Shown here: positions 31,067-33,219 of the stretch, piece by piece
How positions within the stretch are numbered: position 1 is the first letter of the stretch
How the letters are laid out: every line of letters starts with the position of its first letter
From: an uncultured Pseudoxanthomonas sp.
GTDB taxonomy: Bacteria; Pseudomonadota; Gammaproteobacteria; Xanthomonadales; Xanthomonadaceae
Length of the DNA stretch: 33,219 bases
Direction of reading: 5' to 3'
NCBI GenBank assembly: GCA_937975725.1
Contig: CALJUL010000035.1
Span: 1-33,219 of the forward strand
Notes under the pieces: generated by a model
Databases searched by the model: none
Told to the model about the DNA's origin: nothing
What the model saw: the letters and a program-made list of their open reading frames with translations, nothing else
Made by a program: the position numbers and the translations under genes

Positions 31067-31945
31067 TTACAGCACGTACACGAACAGGAACAGGCCCAGC
31101 CACACCACGTCCACGAAGTGCCAGTACCACGCCACGGCCTCGAAGCCGAAGTGGTTGTCCTTGGTGAAGTGGCCACGGGCGCAGCGCAGCCAGATCACGA
31201 TCAGCATGATCGTGCCCAGGGTCACGTGCAGGCCGTGGAAGCCGGTCAGCATGAAGAACGTGGAACCGTAGATGCCCGAGCCCAGGGTCAGGTTCAGTTC
31301 CTTGTAGGCGTGGACGTATTCCTCGACCTGGAAGAACAGGAAGGTGCAGCCCAGCAGCACGGTGGCGCCCAGCCAGATCAGCAACTGGCTGCGGTTGCCC
31401 GCCTTCAGCGCATGGTGGGCGATGGTGATGGTCACGCCCGAGGTCAGCAGGATCAGGGTGTTGATCAGCGGCAGGCCCCAGGCCGGGATGGTCTGGAAGT
31501 GGCCGCCCACCTGGCCCGGGCCGGCGCTCGGCCACGCGGCCGAGAAGCCCTCCCACAGCAGGCTGTTGGTCATCACGCCGTCGCCTTCGCCGCCGAGCCA
31601 CGGCAGCGCCAGCGTGCGGGCGTAGAACAGCGCGCCGAAGAAAGCGGCGAAGAACATCACTTCGGAGAAGATGAACCACACCATGCCCATGCGGAACGAC
31701 ACGTCCACCTGGCGGTTGTAGCGGCCGCTCACCGACTCGCGGATCACGTCGCCGAACCACATGAACAGCGTGGCGCAGAGCATCAGCACGCCGACGAAGA
31801 AGGTCCACCTGCCCCAGGCGGCGTCGTTCAGCCAACTGGCCACGCCGACCATGGTGACGAACAGCGCCACCGAACCCACGAACGGCCACTTGCTGCTGTG
31901 GGGCACGAAGTAGATGTTGGCGTCTGGCGAATGGGCTTGGGCCAT
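31067..31945 (-). CDS. ctaE: Cytochrome c oxidase subunit III
   Basis: This 292-aa core subunit of the aa3 oxidase has seven transmembrane helices. It begins MAQAHSPDANIYFVPHSSKWP. GMVWFIFSEVMFFAAFFGALF contains the conserved membrane glutamate of subunit III, and the C-terminal part has STFFMLTGFHGLHVTLGTIML and HFGFEAVAWYWHFVDVVWLGLFLFVYVL. GGAAG lies upstream of the ATG. It follows ctaG by 27 nt and ends at the bidirectional terminator, so it is the last gene of the ctaD-ctaG-ctaE transcript. Confidence 0.97.
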   Translation of the reverse strand: MAQAHSPDANIYFVPHSSKWPFVGSVALFVTMVGVASWLNDAAWGRWTFFVGVLMLCATLFMWFGDVIRESVSGRYNRQVDVSFRMGMVWFIFSEVMFFAAFFGALFYARTLALPWLGGEGDGVMTNSLLWEGFSAAWPSAGPGQVGGHFQTIPAWGLPLINTLILLTSGVTITIAHHALKAGNRSQLLIWLGATVLLGCTFLFFQVEEYVHAYKELNLTLGSGIYGSTFFMLTGFHGLHVTLGTIMLIVIWLRCARGHFTKDNHFGFEAVAWYWHFVDVVWLGLFLFVYVL

Positions 31946-31972
31946 GGCGTTGCTTCCGGTTGCTGTAACGGG

Positions 31973-32551
31973 TCAGGGTGCCGCGAGCGGCTTGGGCGAC
32001 GCATGGCCCGTGCCGATCTGCGCGGTCAGTGCGTCGTTCTTGTAGAAGGTATACGACAGGGTGATGGTCTTCACCTCGGCCGGCAGGTCCGGATCGACGA
32101 TGAAGCGCACCGGCATGTCGCGGCTTTCGCCCGGCTGCAGGGTCTGCGCCGTGAAGCAGAAGCACTCGGTCTTGGTGAAGTAGCCCGAAGCGCGCGCGGG
32201 CGCCACCGACGGCACGGCGCTGCCGACCACGGCGCGCTCGCTGTCGTTGCGGGCGAAGTACTTGGCCTCGTACAGCTCGCCGGGCACCACGTCCATGGTC
32301 AGTTGCTCGGGATGGAAGGCCCACGGCAGCCTGGAGTTCACGCCGCCGTCGAACTGCACCGTCACCTTGCGCGCGGCCTTCGCCGCGATGGCCGCCGACG
32401 CCTGGCCGGGGCCCTGCTCCAGGCGGATGCCGAACACCTTCTCGCAGGCGATGCGGTACAGCGGCACCAGCGAGAACGTCAGCACGAACACCGCCACCGC
32501 CACGCCCACCAGCTTGAACAGCCCGGCCGAATTGGACCTGGCCGCGCTCAT
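31973..32551 (-). CDS. ctaG: Cytochrome c oxidase assembly protein CtaG (Cox11)
   Basis: CtaG delivers copper to the CuB site of subunit I. The 192-aa protein has a short cytoplasmic N-terminus, one transmembrane helix (about 11-33) followed by LVPLYRIACEKVFG with the conserved membrane-proximal cysteine (C36), and a periplasmic immunoglobulin-like domain. The copper motif C130-F-C132-F lies in YFTKTECFCFTAQTLQPGE. PVRFIVDPDLP and LSYTFYK close the domain. The start at 32551 overlaps the stop of the 44-aa membrane protein gene (ATGA), showing coupling. Confidence 0.96.
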   Translation of the reverse strand: MSAARSNSAGLFKLVGVAVAVFVLTFSLVPLYRIACEKVFGIRLEQGPGQASAAIAAKAARKVTVQFDGGVNSRLPWAFHPEQLTMDVVPGELYEAKYFARNDSERAVVGSAVPSVAPARASGYFTKTECFCFTAQTLQPGESRDMPVRFIVDPDLPAEVKTITLSYTFYKNDALTAQIGTGHASPKPLAAP

Positions 32552-32682
32552 GCGCTCAGTACCGCGCGCAGGATGAAGCCGGCGAAGATCGCGAAGGCGA
32601 TGGTGGCGAACACCCACACGGTCCGCAGCACCGCCTTGCGGCGGCGCGCGGTTTCCTCGGGCGTGAGCGCTGGCGCGTCCAT
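32548..32682 (-). CDS. 44-aa membrane protein encoded between ctaD and ctaG
   Basis: This short gene encodes MDAPALTPEETARRRKAVLR followed by one hydrophobic helix, TVWVFATIAFAIFAGFILRA, and ends VLSA. The charged N-terminus would be cytoplasmic by the positive-inside rule. It starts 19 nt after the ctaD stop with AGAGA nearby. Its stop overlaps the ctaG start by ATGA, strong evidence that it is translated. Small single-helix proteins occur at this position in other proteobacterial oxidase operons; the role is presumed to be assembly. No function is proven. Confidence 0.82.
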   Translation of the reverse strand: MDAPALTPEETARRRKAVLRTVWVFATIAFAIFAGFILRAVLSA

Positions 32683-32701
32683 CGTCTCTGCTGCGGGCGG
32701 C

Positions 32702-33219
32702 TCAGTGCGCCACGTCGTCGTGCGCCAGGTCGCCCGGGCGGATGACCGGCGGCGTGGCGAAGGTGTGGTGCGGCGCCGGCGAGGGCACGGTCCACTCCAG
32801 GCCCTTGGCGGTTTCCCAGGCGCGCGCGTCGGCCTTCCTGCCGTTGCGCAGCGACCACCACAGGATGCCGGCCATCATGAACGGCGTCAGGAACATGCCG
32901 AACGCGCCGATCGAGCTGACCAGGTTCCAGTCCGCGAACACCGGGTTGTAGTCCGGGATGCGGCGCGGCATGCCGGCCAGGCCCAGGAAGTGCTGCGGGA
33001 AGAACAGCAGGTTGACGAACACGATCGTCCACCAGAAGTGCACCTTGCCCCAGAACTCGCTGTACATGCGGCCGGTCCACTTCGGCCACCAGTAGTACAC
33101 CGCGGCGATGATGGAGAACAGCGCGCCGGTCACCAGCACGTAATGGAAGTGCGCCACCACGAAATAGGTGTCGTGGTACTGGAAGTCCGCCGGCACGATG
33201 GCCAGCATCAGGCCGGAGA
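32702..33219 (-). CDS. ctaD: Cytochrome c oxidase subunit I (C-terminal part; 5' end beyond window)
   Basis: This is the catalytic subunit of the aa3 oxidase; the last ~171 residues are visible and the frame stays open to the right edge. SGLMLAIVPADFQYHDTYFVVAHFHYVLV contains the H-x-H heme ligands of helix X. WTGRMYSEFWGKVHFW, FFPQHFLGLAGMPRRIPDY and a C-terminal tail ending GDLAHDDVAH follow, all typical. It is upstream of the 44-aa gene, ctaG and ctaE on the same strand, the standard order for this oxidase operon. Confidence 0.97.
   Translation of the reverse strand, partial: SGLMLAIVPADFQYHDTYFVVAHFHYVLVTGALFSIIAAVYYWWPKWTGRMYSEFWGKVHFWWTIVFVNLLFFPQHFLGLAGMPRRIPDYNPVFADWNLVSSIGAFGMFLTPFMMAGILWWSLRNGRKADARAWETAKGLEWTVPSPAPHHTFATPPVIRPGDLAHDDVAH

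Overview
The window looks like chromosomal DNA of a high-GC gammaproteobacterium of the Xanthomonadaceae (Pseudoxanthomonas, Luteimonas, Lysobacter, Stenotrophomonas or Xanthomonas type). The evidence is a Xanthomonas/Caulobacter-type TonB-dependent receptor inside a sugar-utilisation locus, an Anbu/alpha-E/ATP-grasp gene group, a folate and rpsU-yqeY-dnaG neighbourhood, a long aa3-oxidase biogenesis cluster, and many short hairpin repeats between genes. Genus cannot be fixed from sequence reading alone. No tRNA, rRNA, CRISPR array, insertion sequence or prophage was seen.

Region 1 (1-9289) is a carbohydrate locus, most likely for N-acetylglucosamine, chitin oligomers or N-glycans. A LacI-type regulator and an NagP/GluP-type transporter run leftward. 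A glucokinase-family kinase, a TonB-dependent receptor and a GH20 beta-hexosaminidase lipoprotein run rightward. Two copies of one palindromic operator core (ACAACGTTGT) lie in the divergent intergenic region, one in front of each arm. The inferred route is: receptor imports oligosaccharide, hexosaminidase releases the sugar, the transporter moves it across the inner membrane, and the kinase phosphorylates it.

Region 2 (9300-15385) holds a VanZ-like membrane protein coupled to a MidA/NDUFAF7-type methyltransferase, the proteasome-like peptidase Anbu, and, convergent to Anbu, an alpha-E protein and a circularly permuted ATP-grasp protein. A pteridine-reductase-like SDR follows. The transglutaminase-like partner often found with Anbu is absent here.

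Region 3 (15386-24105) carries folB-folK, tsaD, rpsU, yqeY and dnaG. A GNAT acetyltransferase, a YihY/BrkB membrane protein and a quinone-linked D-lactate dehydrogenase sit between yqeY and dnaG. Repeats are dense here. A ~90-bp inverted repeat supplies the C-terminal codons and stop codons of two convergent genes.

Region 4 (24106-33219) starts with an S9 peptidase fused in frame to a DUF442-like phosphatase/rhodanese-type domain. After it comes the leftward cytochrome c oxidase cluster ctaD-(44-aa membrane protein)-ctaG-ctaE, then a rightward DUF2909 gene, then leftward surf1-SCO-like-ctaA-ctaB. This set builds the aa3 terminal oxidase: core subunits, copper delivery, heme O and heme A synthesis, and assembly factors.

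The most distinctive non-coding signal is a REP-like family with a GTRG head, a 5-bp stem, a 4-nt loop and a GAC-containing tail. Its stem sequence changes between copies while base pairing is kept. It occurs at least seven times, often as inverted pairs.
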